Positions 25,348-34,326 of a stretch of 64,000 nucleotides of DNA are shown here, one piece after another. Numbering within the stretch: the stretch's first letter is position 1; each line of letters starts with the position of its first letter. The notes below the pieces were generated by a model, which had not been told where the DNA came from, did no database searches, and worked only from the letters and a program-made list of their open reading frames with translations. The DNA is from CAZSLI01 sp964607705. Its GTDB lineage: Bacteria; Actinomycetota; Coriobacteriia; Anaerosomatales; PHET01. The position numbers and the translations under genes are program-made. The stretch spans positions 144,237 through 208,236 of the forward strand of contig CAZSLI010000002.1 of the NCBI GenBank assembly GCA_964607705.1. Direction: 5' to 3'.

Positions 25348-25730
25348 TAGAGCGGGTCGGTTCCGACCGCCGTCTCCGGCTCGGCTGGCTTGCGGGCGAG
25401 CACGTACTCGGCGGTCGCAGCGATCATCGCGAACGTGAACGCTGAAAGCGTGAGGGGAACGAGCAGCGTCGCCCATCCGCCCGGGCCCATCTCCGCCGAC
25501 GGCGGCCACGGCCGCATGACCAGCGCGAGCTCCGTCACCGCCACCGCCAATGAGACCAGCGCGCACGTCGCGACTCGCGCCGGCCAACGCATCTGCACCC
25601 CCGCGGATCTCAGGCCCCAAAGCGCGAGGCCGGTCGCCACGAGTGCGACGAGTCCCGGCAGCCCGAAGAAGATGACGACGAAGCCGCCCATCTCCACGAC
25701 CGCGAACAATGCACCGTCCATGTGTATCAC
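25344..25730 (-). CDS. Small membrane protein, unknown
   Basis: 128 residues, not recognised. Four hydrophobic segments: AVVEMGGFVVIFFGLPGLVALVATGLALW, ATCALVSLAVAVTELALV, TLLVPLTLSAFTFAMIAATAEYVLA. Short N-terminal tail MIHMDGAL; the second Met may be the start. Convergent with the preceding four-helix gene and divergent from the cytosolic protein gene at 25861. Confidence 0.55.
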   Translation of the reverse strand: MIHMDGALFAVVEMGGFVVIFFGLPGLVALVATGLALWGLRSAGVQMRWPARVATCALVSLAVAVTELALVMRPWPPSAEMGPGGWATLLVPLTLSAFTFAMIAATAEYVLARKPAEPETAVGTDPLY

Positions 25731-25860
25731 CCCTTGGGCGTTCTTCGCGCACTCAAGCGCCGAACCCTGCTCGGTTCATCCTTGGAAGATTTGTCCAGCG
25801 CGCAACGGTTGCCCTACACTCGAGCCGGCTCGTGCCGACCCACAAGGAGTGACCCGCCAG

Positions 25861-26265
25861 ATGGCCGTGTACCTGAGGACCAACCTCGACCCCGACGGCA
25901 AGCTCGTCCGCATCGAGAGCGGTGTCCGCGCTCATGACGGCACCTGCTACCTGGTGCTGCTGCGAATGCCGCCGCACTATGCGAAGCCGCCCATGTTCGT
26001 GGTGCAGCTCACCAAGGAGCGCATGGAGGTGCGCGGCGAGGACGCCCAGACCCTCTACAAGGCGTACGCGATCCAGAGCTTCAACAAGCAAGAACTCGAG
26101 TACCTTCGCGGCCTCAAAGAGGGCTCGACCGCGATGCCGTTCTTCAACTTCAGCTATCCCAACGTCATCAAGCGCATGGGCAAGAAGTTCCAGCGGCTCA
26201 CCGACGCCGAGATCTCGCAACTGGCACGCACGACCGTGTGGAAGCTCGTGGGCGGCGACCGCTAG
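25861..26265 (+). CDS. Conserved-looking cytosolic protein, unknown
   Basis: 134 residues, soluble, no signal peptide or membrane helix. It has regular alternation of strands and helices (YLRTNLDPDGKLVRIESG, PPMFVVQLTKERMEVRGED, LYKAYAIQSFNKQELEYLRGL) with codon use like its neighbours. No family recognised. ATG has AAGGAG eleven bases upstream; a GTG four codons earlier is possible. Its stop and the rtcB stop on the other strand share the CTAG at 26262-26265. Confidence 0.6.
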   Translation: MAVYLRTNLDPDGKLVRIESGVRAHDGTCYLVLLRMPPHYAKPPMFVVQLTKERMEVRGEDAQTLYKAYAIQSFNKQELEYLRGLKEGSTAMPFFNFSYPNVIKRMGKKFQRLTDAEISQLARTTVWKLVGGDR

Positions 26266-27422
26266 CCCTTCACCACGCCGAGTGGTCGCAGTCGCACGGC
26301 GGGTCTCACCAGATCGCGCTGGTGCCGCATGACGTCCTCGATGTCCTTGTACGCCTGCGGCGCTTCCTCGGCGACGTCGCCCTTCCTCGCCTTGTAGAGC
26401 CGCACGTCGCGCTGCGCCAGATCGCCGAGGACCTGCTCCGGCGGCATCAAGCGCTTCGCCTGCTTCCTGCCGAGGACCCGGCCGGCTCCATGGCTGCACG
26501 ACTCGAACGAAGCGGGGTTGCACAGCCCGTCGCCGATATAGGACGCGGTCCCCATCGAGCCGGGTACGATCACGCGGCCGCACGCCCGCACGGCACCCTT
26601 GCGGTGCACGACCACGCGGCGACCGAAGTGTTCCTCCTCGGCGGCGTAGTTGTGGTGGATGTCGAAGCCCTCGTCAGGTTCAGAGTCCGGGAAGCGGCGC
26701 TCGATGGCGCGGGCGATGTCCTCGGCCATGAGGCGGCGGCTCTCGAGAGCGAAGCGCATGCACCACGTCATCACGGCGAGGTACTCGGCGCCTTCCGCGG
26801 AGTCGATCGGCAGGTGTGCGAGGCCCCACTCGAGCGGAACCGCGCTTCCTTGCGAGCGGTCGAACTCTCGCGCGATGGAGTCGTAACGCTCGCCCATCTG
26901 CTTGCCGACGTTCCTTGAGCCCGAGTGAACCATGGCCCACACGACGCCGTCCTCGTCGGACTGCAGCTCGAGGAAGTGGTTGCCGCCGCCGAGGGAGCCG
27001 ATCTGCCGGGCGGCCTTCGTGCGCTCTGCGAGCAGTGCGGGCACAGCAGGCATGTCATCGAAGACCGCAGTGCGGTCGGCCTGAGGACCGCGGTGCCAGT
27101 CGAAGCCGGTGGGAACCGCGTGTTGGATATCGCGGAGGATGCGGTCTCGTTCTCGGCGCATCTCCTCGGCGGGGATGTTGGTGCGCCACGCGCGCATGCC
27201 GCAGCCGATGTCGAGGCCGACGGCATGCGGGATGACCTGGTCCTCGGCAGCCATGACGCCGCCGATGGGCATGCCGAAACCCACGTGCGCATCGGGCATG
27301 AGTGCGATGTGGCTGAACGCGAAGGGGAGATTGGCCAGGTTACGCGCCTGAACAAGGGTCGCGTCATCGACCTCCGAGCCCCACACGAAGATAGGGACAC
27401 GCTCGGTCTCGATCCGGAACAA
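26262..27422 (-). CDS. rtcB: RNA ligase RtcB
   Basis: 386 residues, the short bacterial form. ALMPDAHVGFG, VGLDIGCGMRAW (manganese-binding Cys and Asp), LGGGNHFLEL, VHSGSRNVG and SHGAGRVLGRKQAK (the histidine that takes GMP) are all present. It joins 2',3'-cyclic-phosphate or 3'-phosphate RNA ends to 5'-OH ends using GTP. Start is TTG at 27422, with GCAGGGAGG seven bases upstream; no ATG lies between this and the conserved domain. The ribosome site is inside a 13-bp hairpin (27427-27459). Confidence 0.9.
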   Translation of the reverse strand: MFRIETERVPIFVWGSEVDDATLVQARNLANLPFAFSHIALMPDAHVGFGMPIGGVMAAEDQVIPHAVGLDIGCGMRAWRTNIPAEEMRRERDRILRDIQHAVPTGFDWHRGPQADRTAVFDDMPAVPALLAERTKAARQIGSLGGGNHFLELQSDEDGVVWAMVHSGSRNVGKQMGERYDSIAREFDRSQGSAVPLEWGLAHLPIDSAEGAEYLAVMTWCMRFALESRRLMAEDIARAIERRFPDSEPDEGFDIHHNYAAEEEHFGRRVVVHRKGAVRACGRVIVPGSMGTASYIGDGLCNPASFESCSHGAGRVLGRKQAKRLMPPEQVLGDLAQRDVRLYKARKGDVAEEAPQAYKDIEDVMRHQRDLVRPAVRLRPLGVVKG

Positions 27423-27426
27423 AGGA

Positions 27427-27459
27427 GTACCTCCCTGCGATCGTGCCGCAGGGAGGTAC
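27427..27459 (-). terminator. Hairpin between the MFS gene and rtcB that holds the rtcB ribosome site
   Basis: Perfect 13-bp inverted repeat GTACCTCCCTGCG/CGCAGGGAGGTAC with a 7-base loop. It starts 22 bp past the MFS stop, so may end that transcript; its 3' arm on the minus strand contains the rtcB Shine-Dalgarno, so read-through RNA would have that site covered. TCCTTTGTT follows, only weakly U-rich. Confidence 0.65.
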
Positions 27460-27481
27460 CTACCCGTGCCGATGTCGGATG

Positions 27482-28768
27482 CTAGGCGCCGGCGAGCGCG
27501 CTCTCGTCCGAAGTCTGCTTCGAGTACTTCGCACCCGGCGCGGGCGGCTTGGTGAAGAACGTGAGCCCCGACGCGAGCAGGCAGAGCACCGCCGCGACCG
27601 CGTAGGCGACCGCGTAGGTTCCGGTGGAGTCGACGATCGACCCCGCAGCCATCGAGCCGAAGACACCGCCCACGCCCCACGCGGTGAAGACGAGGCCGTA
27701 GTTGACGCCGAGGTTCGCGGTGCCGAAGTAGCCGGCGGTCGTCGACGGGAACAGCGACAGGTTCGCGCCGTAGCAGAAGCCGACGAGCGCGGCGACCGGA
27801 ACGAGCGTGAGCGGGGCCTTCGCCACGAACAGTGCACCCATCATGAGCGCCTGCGTCACGAACACGATCTGCATGGTGCGGATGCCGCCGATGCGGTCGG
27901 CCACGATGCCCGCGACCACTCGACCTGCAGCGTTGCCCACGGCGAGCACGGCGACGAGCACGAATCCGAGGTCGATCCCCACGAGCTGCAGGCCGGCGAT
28001 CTTGGCCATGTGGCCGATGATCATGAGGCCCGCGAACGCCGAGCAGGCGTACATCGCCCACAGCAGCGCGAACTGCGGCGTGCGGACCATCTGGTGCCAG
28101 TCGTAGTCCTCGGCAGCGTGCACGGCAGCGCGCGGCGCGTCGTTCTTGGGCGCCATCGCGGGCGGGACGTACCCTGCGGGCGGATTCTGCAGGAGCTGCG
28201 CGAAGAGCACGGTCGCGACCAAGAACCCGATGCCGAGGAACCGGAACGTGCCCGAGACCTCCTGCGTGTGCAGCAGGTACGTGGTCAGCGGCGCGATGTA
28301 GACGCTCGCCAAGCCGAAGCCGGCCACGACGAGGCCGGTGATGAGCCCCTTGCGTGCCGGCGGGAACCACTTGACGGCGGCAGGCGTGGCTGCGGCGTAG
28401 CCCAGGCCGATTCCGAGCCCGGTCAACAGCCCAAAGCCGAGGATGATCGGCGTCGGGTTCTCGCGCGTGCCGAGACTCGCGACGATCATGCCGATGCCGC
28501 ACAGGGCGCCGCCGATGGTGGCGACGATGCGGGGTCCGAAGCGATCCTGCGCGCGGCCCGCGAAGACCATCGAGAGCGCGAAGACGCCGACGCCGATGGC
28601 GTACGGCAGCGATGCCTGGCCGGCGCTCCAGGCCCAACCGCCCTCGGCGAGAGGCTTGGTGAGCGTCTTGGCGACGACAGACCATGAGTAGAGGACGCCC
28701 AGAGCCAGGTTGATACCAAGCCCTGCCAGCGTGACAAGCCAACCGCGTGACATAGCGGCGCGCGCCAT
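27482..28768 (-). CDS. MFS transporter, oxalate/formate antiporter (OFA) family
   Basis: 428 residues, twelve hydrophobic segments. First helix GWLVTLAGLGINLALGVLYSWSV and the block GLLTGLGIGLGYAAATPAAVKWFPPARKGL are the OFA hallmark, followed by GLVVAGFGLASVYIAPL. The family exchanges small carboxylates (oxalate, formate, acetate, pyruvate) across the membrane; the substrate here is not readable. ATG with CGGAGG seven bases upstream. Separated from rtcB by the strong hairpin. Confidence 0.85.
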   Translation of the reverse strand: MARAAMSRGWLVTLAGLGINLALGVLYSWSVVAKTLTKPLAEGGWAWSAGQASLPYAIGVGVFALSMVFAGRAQDRFGPRIVATIGGALCGIGMIVASLGTRENPTPIILGFGLLTGLGIGLGYAAATPAAVKWFPPARKGLITGLVVAGFGLASVYIAPLTTYLLHTQEVSGTFRFLGIGFLVATVLFAQLLQNPPAGYVPPAMAPKNDAPRAAVHAAEDYDWHQMVRTPQFALLWAMYACSAFAGLMIIGHMAKIAGLQLVGIDLGFVLVAVLAVGNAAGRVVAGIVADRIGGIRTMQIVFVTQALMMGALFVAKAPLTLVPVAALVGFCYGANLSLFPSTTAGYFGTANLGVNYGLVFTAWGVGGVFGSMAAGSIVDSTGTYAVAYAVAAVLCLLASGLTFFTKPPAPGAKYSKQTSDESALAGA

Positions 28769-29177
28769 AGAAACACCTCCGTGTTCGCAACCCACCCGTG
28801 CGCACGGATTGCGACCACCCCCGGTCGCGCCGCGCTTGTCGCCGTAGTATCCGGATGGCACGCGTCCTCGGCGATAGCGATGGCGGCGGGCGGCATACGA
28901 CACTCGGTGAACGGACGCCGATGGGGCTCTTACCCGGACGCGCGCCACGCCAACGAGCAACAGCACCAGCCGCGCGAGGCCCTCAGCGAGAGGGCCGGTC
29001 ATCTCGGGGGCGACTCTTTCGCACGCAAGAGGGCCCCGCCGATTCCTCGGCAGGGCCCTCTGACGACTGAGCACGGAGCAGGCCGTCTAGTAGGACTGCT
29101 CCTGCTTGACCGTCGCAACATCGATGCGACCCGCGTACCGTCGCGCATGGCGTACGTGACCGCCGGTATTCCAGCCG
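28769..29177. other. Intergenic region between the MFS gene and clpB
   Basis: 409 bp. It holds the promoter side of the MFS gene, for which I see no convincing -35/-10, and the clpB terminator at 29028-29061. The open frames here have no ribosome site or family resemblance and are judged non-coding. Confidence 0.6.
29028..29061 (-). terminator. Terminator of the dnaK-clpB operon
   Basis: AGAGGGCCC/GGGCCCTCT outer stem of 9 bp with inner GCCGA-TTCC-TCGGC. One copy of the TCCTCGGC octamer (29044-29051) forms the loop and inner arm. It lies 117 bp past clpB. Weak T-run (TTGC). Confidence 0.65.
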
Positions 29178-31763
29178 CTAGACGAGCGCGTACTCGCCCG
29201 CGTCGTTCAGATCGATCGTGACCGAACCGCCGTCGTGCAGCCTTCCCTCGATCACGGCCCGCGCGACCCGGTCGACCACTTCGCGCTGGATCAGCCGCTT
29301 GAGCGGACGCGCACCGTACACCGGGTCGAAGCCGTCGAGCGCCAACCGCTCGCGCGCGGCATCGCTCAGCTCAAGCGCGATCTTGCGCTCGGCCAGGCGC
29401 GCACGGACCACCTCGAGCTGCAGGTCGACGATCTCACCGATCTGGTCGATCGAGAGCTGGTGGAATGTCACCACATCGTCGATACGGTTGAGGAACTCGG
29501 GCCTGAAGGTCGCACGCAGGGCTTCCTGAAGCATGGCGTCGGTCTGCTTCTCGTCGGCGCCTCCCTCGGCCATCTGGCCGATGAACTGCGAGCCCACGTT
29601 GCTTGTCATGATCACGATCGCATTGCGGAAGCTCACCACGCGACCCTGACCGTCCGTCAGCCGGCCGTCGTCGAGGACCTGCAGCAGCACGTTGAAGACA
29701 TCCGGGTGGGCCTTCTCGATCTCGTCGAGCAGGATCACCGAGTACGGCCGACGCCGCACCGCCTCGGTCAGCTGGCCGCCCTCCTCATATCCCACGTAGC
29801 CGGGAGGGGCGCCTATGAGACGCTGCACGCTGAACTTCTCCATGTACTCGGACATATCGATGCGAACCATCGCGCGCTCGTCGTCGAACAGGTACTCCGC
29901 GAGTGTCTTGGCGAGCTCGGTCTTGCCTACGCCGGTGGGGCCGAGGAACAGGAACGACCCGATGGGCCTGTCGGGATCCGACAGCCCCGCGCGCGATCGC
30001 CGTATAGCGCCGGCCACCGCCGAAACGGCCTCGTCCTGGCCGATGACCCGCTCGTGGAGGTGCTCCTCGAGGGTTGCGAGCTTGGCCATCTCGCCCTGCA
30101 TCAGCCGCGACACAGGCACGCCGGTCCACGCGGCGACCACCTCGGCGACCTCGTCCTCGGTGACCTCCTCCTTGAGCATCGCGCCGTCCGCCTGCAGCTG
30201 CGCGAGACGCGCCTCGCTCTGCGCGATCTGGCGCTCGAGCTCGGGGATGCGGCCGTAGCGGAGCTCGGCGGCACGCTGGAGGTCGCCGTCACGGGTGGCA
30301 CGCTCCTCTTCCGTACGGGCGCCGTCGAGCTCGGCCTTGAGGCGCTGCGAACCCTCGATGACCTCCTTCTCGGACTGCCAGGTCGCCTTGAGCCCCGAGA
30401 GCTGCTCGCTGAGCTGCGCCATCTCGGAGCGAAGGTGCTCGAGGCGCTCCTCGGAAGCCTTGTCGGCCTCGCGCATGAGCGCCTGCTCCTCGATCTGCAT
30501 CTGAGTGAGGCGCCGCTCGATCTGGTCGATCTCGGTGGGCATCGAGTCGATCTCGATCCTGAGCCGCGAGGCGGCCTCGTCGATCAAGTCGATGGCCTTG
30601 TCCGGCAGGAAGCGGTCGGTGATGTAGCGGTTCGAGAGCTCGGCGGCTGCCACGATGGCGCCGTCTGTGATGCGCACGCCGTGGTGGACCTCGTACTTCT
30701 CCTTGAGGCCGCGCAGGATCGCGATCGTGTCCTCGGCAGACGGCTCGCCGACGAAGATCGGCTGGAACCGCCGCTCGAGCGCGGCGTCCTTCTCGACGTG
30801 CTCGCGATACTCGTCGAGCGTCGTGGCGCCGATCGCATGCAGTTCGCCGCGGGCGAGGGCCGGCTTGAGCATGTTGCCCGCGTCCATCGCGCCCTCGGCG
30901 GCGCCTGCGCCCACGATCGTGTGCATCTCGTCGATGAAGAGCACCACGCGCCCCTCGGCCTGCTCGACCTCGCGCAGTACCGCCTTGAGCCGATCCTCGA
31001 ACTCACCGCGGTACTTCGCCCCTGCCACCATCGCGCCCAGATCGAGCGCCACTACGTCCTTGTCCCGCAGCGAGGTGGGCACGTCGCCGGCCACGATGCG
31101 CTGCGCGAGTCCCTCGACGATGGCGGTCTTGCCCGTGCCCGGCTCGCCGATGAGCACCGGGTTGTTCTTCGTGCGCCGCGACAACACCTGGATCGCGCGC
31201 CGGATCTCCTCGTTGCGCCCGATGACCGGGTCGAGCTTGCCCTCGCGGGCCATCTCCGTGAGGTTGCGCCCGTAGCGTTCGAGCGCCTGCATCTGCGCCT
31301 CGGGGTTCTGGTCGGTGACCTTCGACCCGGCGCGGATCTCGTCGACCGCCTTCTCGAGGCGTGCCCGCGTCACACCAGCTCGCTCGAGGATGCGGCCGGC
31401 ATCGCCCTTGTCGTCGGCCAGCGCGAGCAGCAGGTGCTCGGTCGAAACGTAGGCGTCCTTCATCTTCTCGGCGGCCTTGAACGCGTCGTTGAGCACCGTG
31501 TTCAGCCGAGGACCCACGCCGAGTTGCGCCGCCATCCCACTCACGGCCGGCATCGACGCGAGCGCCTCGGTCACCTCGGCATCGAGCGTTCCCGCGTCCC
31601 CCCCGACCTTGCCGAGGATGGGCCGCACGATGCCATCGGCCTGGTCGAGCAGGCCCTTGAGCAGGTGCTCGGGCTCGACCTGCGCGGCGTTGCGCTCGGT
31701 TGCGATCCCGCCGGCCGCCTCGAGGGCCTCCTGCGCCTTGATGGTCAGCTTGTCGAGCCTCAT
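29178..31763 (-). CDS. clpB: ClpB disaggregase
   Basis: 861 residues, full length. N-domain 1-150, NBD1 with GEPGTGKTAIVEG and VLFIDEMHT, coiled-coil M domain about 400-530 (ERRLTQMQIEEQALM... region), NBD2 with GPTGVGKTELAKTLAE, VILLDEIEKAHPDVFN and the sensor-2 GARPLKR. AAA+ hexamer that pulls proteins out of aggregates together with DnaK/DnaJ/GrpE. Last gene of the heat-shock operon; its ATG overlaps the dagK stop as ATGA. Confidence 0.97.
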   Translation of the reverse strand: MRLDKLTIKAQEALEAAGGIATERNAAQVEPEHLLKGLLDQADGIVRPILGKVGGDAGTLDAEVTEALASMPAVSGMAAQLGVGPRLNTVLNDAFKAAEKMKDAYVSTEHLLLALADDKGDAGRILERAGVTRARLEKAVDEIRAGSKVTDQNPEAQMQALERYGRNLTEMAREGKLDPVIGRNEEIRRAIQVLSRRTKNNPVLIGEPGTGKTAIVEGLAQRIVAGDVPTSLRDKDVVALDLGAMVAGAKYRGEFEDRLKAVLREVEQAEGRVVLFIDEMHTIVGAGAAEGAMDAGNMLKPALARGELHAIGATTLDEYREHVEKDAALERRFQPIFVGEPSAEDTIAILRGLKEKYEVHHGVRITDGAIVAAAELSNRYITDRFLPDKAIDLIDEAASRLRIEIDSMPTEIDQIERRLTQMQIEEQALMREADKASEERLEHLRSEMAQLSEQLSGLKATWQSEKEVIEGSQRLKAELDGARTEEERATRDGDLQRAAELRYGRIPELERQIAQSEARLAQLQADGAMLKEEVTEDEVAEVVAAWTGVPVSRLMQGEMAKLATLEEHLHERVIGQDEAVSAVAGAIRRSRAGLSDPDRPIGSFLFLGPTGVGKTELAKTLAEYLFDDERAMVRIDMSEYMEKFSVQRLIGAPPGYVGYEEGGQLTEAVRRRPYSVILLDEIEKAHPDVFNVLLQVLDDGRLTDGQGRVVSFRNAIVIMTSNVGSQFIGQMAEGGADEKQTDAMLQEALRATFRPEFLNRIDDVVTFHQLSIDQIGEIVDLQLEVVRARLAERKIALELSDAARERLALDGFDPVYGARPLKRLIQREVVDRVARAVIEGRLHDGGSVTIDLNDAGEYALV

Positions 31764-32704
31764 TGCACACTCCCGGATCCGACGGCCTCACGCGGAGGCA
31801 CGATCACTTTCACTGCCGCGGGTCGGATGCGCACCGTGACCGGTGTGTCACCCAGCGGTTCTCCATCCACGGTCACCCGCTGCGGAGGGTCGCATGCGAG
31901 CGTGAGCACGCTCCCGCGGAGGTGTTGCGTCACTTCGGCTTCGGCGCCGCTCAGAGCGGCTGCTGCGGCCGTCACCAGTTGGGGCATGGCAGCCGGCGCG
32001 ATCAAGCCGTCGAAGTTCCCGTCGTCGACCGCTATGTCCGGCGCGTACATCGCGTCCCCGGCGCCCATGTGGCCTGAGTTCGCGAGGACCGCGAAAAGCC
32101 CGTCGGTCTCGACGCATTCACCGCTCTCGTTCCAGAGCTCGTAGTGGGCTACCGGCGGATTGGGAAGCTGCCTGAGCGCTGACACGATGTAGGCCAGCTC
32201 ACCAAGCCGCTCCTTCTCCTCGCGCGGCGACTCCTCGACGGCGACCGCCTCGAGCCCAACCGACGCTCGCAGCATGAACGCGCGCATCGTGCCGTCCTCG
32301 AACTCCGCGGTGCCCAGGTCCACTGTCCGCACGTCGTGAGGGCCGGCCAGCAACTTGGCGGCCCCCTCGAGCGTCAGCGGTATGCCGAGCTCCTGCGCCA
32401 TGACGTTCGCAGTCCCGCCCGGCAGCACGCCGAGGAGGATGTCGGTGCCGTCGAGCGCCTCGGCCACCGCCGACACCGTGCCGTCGCCGCCGAAGGCCAC
32501 GATGACACGGGCGCCCTGTTCGGCGGCCCGACGCGCGAGCGCCCACTCCTCGCCCGGACCGTTGGTCACATGGACGGTCCACCGGATGTCCGCGTCGCCC
32601 AAAGCGGCCGCGAGCGGGCCGAAGAAGGGCTCGTCCTTCCCCGCCATGGGGTTCGCGATGATGTGCACCGCGTACGGCTCGAGGCTCTCGATTCGCTCGG
32701 TCAT
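31760..32704 (-). CDS. Diacylglycerol kinase-type lipid kinase (DagK/YegS family)
   Basis: 314 residues. IANPMAGKDEPFF, VAFGGDGTVSAVAEAL (nucleotide-binding GGDGT) and LGVLPGGTANVMAQELGIP define the DAGK catalytic family; a beta-rich C-terminal domain follows (VTVDGEPLG). It likely phosphorylates diacylglycerol or a related lipid or sphingoid base at the membrane. GCGGAGG lies eight bases before the ATG. Its place between hspR and clpB within a chaperone operon is unusual and suggests heat-inducible lipid turnover, which is inference. Confidence 0.85.
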   Translation of the reverse strand: MTERIESLEPYAVHIIANPMAGKDEPFFGPLAAALGDADIRWTVHVTNGPGEEWALARRAAEQGARVIVAFGGDGTVSAVAEALDGTDILLGVLPGGTANVMAQELGIPLTLEGAAKLLAGPHDVRTVDLGTAEFEDGTMRAFMLRASVGLEAVAVEESPREEKERLGELAYIVSALRQLPNPPVAHYELWNESGECVETDGLFAVLANSGHMGAGDAMYAPDIAVDDGNFDGLIAPAAMPQLVTAAAAALSGAEAEVTQHLRGSVLTLACDPPQRVTVDGEPLGDTPVTVRIRPAAVKVIVPPREAVGSGSVQ

Positions 32705-32765
32705 CGGCTGTCCTCCGCTCACGCGGCCTGCCGAGAAACCCCGGCGCGGCCGCTCGTGCGCTCGA

Positions 32766-33167
32766 TCAGGCCTGCCCGCTGCCACGGCGAGCGAACGCGC
32801 CGCTCGGCACACGGACGAGCGCGACCTGCACCTGGCGCTCGCGCTCCTCGGCTCTCGCTCTGCGTTCCAAGTCGCGGAGGCGCCGATGCGCGTCCTCGAG
32901 CTCGCAGCGCATGCGCTCCATCTCGCGCTGCAGCTCGATGATGCGGGTCACCCCCGCGAGGTTGATGCCCTCTTTCTGGGTGAGCTCCTGTATGAAGCGG
33001 AGCCGCTCGATGTCGGCTTCCGAGTACAGGCGCGTGTTGCCGCCCGACCGCTGCGGCGCGATGAGCTCCTTGCGTTCGTAGATCCGCAGCGTCTGCGGAT
33101 GCACGCCGGTGAGCTCGGCTGCCACGCTGATCATGTAGACCGGGCGTTGCTTCCCTGTCGGCTTCAT
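32766..33167 (-). CDS. hspR: HspR, MerR-family heat-shock repressor
   Basis: 133 residues. MerR winged-helix domain with MISVAAELTGVHPQTLRIYERKEL shortened here as VHPQTLRIYERKELI and RSGGNTRLYSEADIERL; then a coiled coil (LQREMERMRCELEDAHRRL). In actinobacteria HspR binds HAIR repeats and, with DnaK as co-repressor, shuts off dnaK and clpB operons. It is encoded directly after dnaJ as in Streptomyces. A degenerate HAIR-like site overlaps the dnaK promoter. Confidence 0.92.
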   Translation of the reverse strand: MKPTGKQRPVYMISVAAELTGVHPQTLRIYERKELIAPQRSGGNTRLYSEADIERLRFIQELTQKEGINLAGVTRIIELQREMERMRCELEDAHRRLRDLERRARAEERERQVQVALVRVPSGAFARRGSGQA

Positions 33168-33192
33168 CTCAAGCGCTCCTCACGACGGCGTC

Positions 33193-34320
33193 TCACGCCG
33201 ACTGCTCCCAATGCGTACGCACAGAACCGGCACCGGCCGATGCCAGCTCCTCGAACAGTTCGTGCTCCCGCTCGCTGAGTTCCGTCGGGACCACGACTTT
33301 CGCCTTCACGCGCAGATCACCGTGGCCGCCACCCTTGAGTTTGGGCGCACCCTTGCCGCGCATGCGGAAGACCTTGCCCGACTGTGTCCCGGCGGGGACC
33401 TTCAGCTTCACCTTCGAGCCGCCCGGCGCGGGAACGGTCACCTCGGTGCCCAGTGCCGCCTCGGCGATCGTGAGCGGCAACTCGAGCTGGACGTCGGCGC
33501 CGTCGCGCGTGAAGTACGGATGCTTCTTGATGCGGGTGACGACGTACAGGTCGCCGGCGGGACCGCCGTTGACCCCCGATTCGCCCTTGCCCTTGAAGCG
33601 CAGCTTGCCGCCGTCGGTCGCGCCCGCCGGGACGTTGACCGTCACCGGCTTGAGCCGCACGACACTGCCGATTCCTCGGCAGGCCGTGCACGGGTTCTCG
33701 ATCATCTGGCCGGTTCCGCCGCAGCGAGGGCACGGCCGAGAGAACCCGAACATCCCCTGTCCCTGCGACACCTGGCCCGAGCCGCCGCACGTCGTGCAGG
33801 TGACCGGCGCGGTTCCCGGTTTGGCGCCGGAACCGCCGCAGACGCCGCAGGTCTCAGCCCGCTCCATCTGCACCTGAGCCGACGTTCCCTGCAGCGCCTC
33901 GTCGAACGAGACTTCGAGGTCGACCTGCACGTCCCGGCCGCGGTGCGCCTGAGGTTGCCGAGGACGCCCGCCCCCGAAACCGCCACCGCCCCCGCCGAAC
34001 AGATCGCCGAAGATGTCGCCCAGGTCCACGTTATCGACCCGATAGCCACCCGGCCCGCCGAAGCCGCCCGCACCAGCCGGACCTCGCGCCCCCGGCGGCA
34101 CCTGCCCGCCGAAGTACTGCCCGTACTGGTCGTACTGCGCGCGCTTGTCGCTGTCCGAGAGGACCTCGTAGGCCTCGTTGATCTCCTTGAACTTCTGCTC
34201 GTCGCCGCCCCGGTCGGGATGGTGCTTCTTGGCGAGCCGGCGGAAGGCCTTCTTGATATCGTCGGCCGAGGCGTCCTTCTTTACGCCGAGTATGTCGTAG
34301 TAGTTGCCGGTGGGCGCCAT
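33193..34320 (-). CDS. dnaJ: Chaperone DnaJ
   Basis: 375 residues. J domain with HPD (KKHHPDRGG), Gly/Phe-rich linker (about 75-120), four zinc-binding CxxCxGxG-type repeats (CGVCGGSG, CTTCGGSG, CPRCGGTG, CTACRGIG) and the C-terminal substrate-binding sandwich. It loads unfolded clients on DnaK and stimulates its ATPase. It lies 6 bp after grpE. Confidence 0.96.
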   Translation of the reverse strand: MAPTGNYYDILGVKKDASADDIKKAFRRLAKKHHPDRGGDEQKFKEINEAYEVLSDSDKRAQYDQYGQYFGGQVPPGARGPAGAGGFGGPGGYRVDNVDLGDIFGDLFGGGGGGFGGGRPRQPQAHRGRDVQVDLEVSFDEALQGTSAQVQMERAETCGVCGGSGAKPGTAPVTCTTCGGSGQVSQGQGMFGFSRPCPRCGGTGQMIENPCTACRGIGSVVRLKPVTVNVPAGATDGGKLRFKGKGESGVNGGPAGDLYVVTRIKKHPYFTRDGADVQLELPLTIAEAALGTEVTVPAPGGSKVKLKVPAGTQSGKVFRMRGKGAPKLKGGGHGDLRVKAKVVVPTELSEREHELFEELASAGAGSVRTHWEQSA

Positions 34321-34326
34321 GGCGGC

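Noticed and set aside
26262..28805. 847-residue open frame on the minus strand
   Set aside because: Only its last 386 residues are RtcB; the upstream part is a non-coding frame over the OFA transporter gene. The TTG at 27422 with a strong ribosome site is the true start.
29235..32144. 969-residue plus-strand open frame
   Set aside because: Antisense shadow of clpB and dagK; high-GC third-position bias keeps it open. No family motif.
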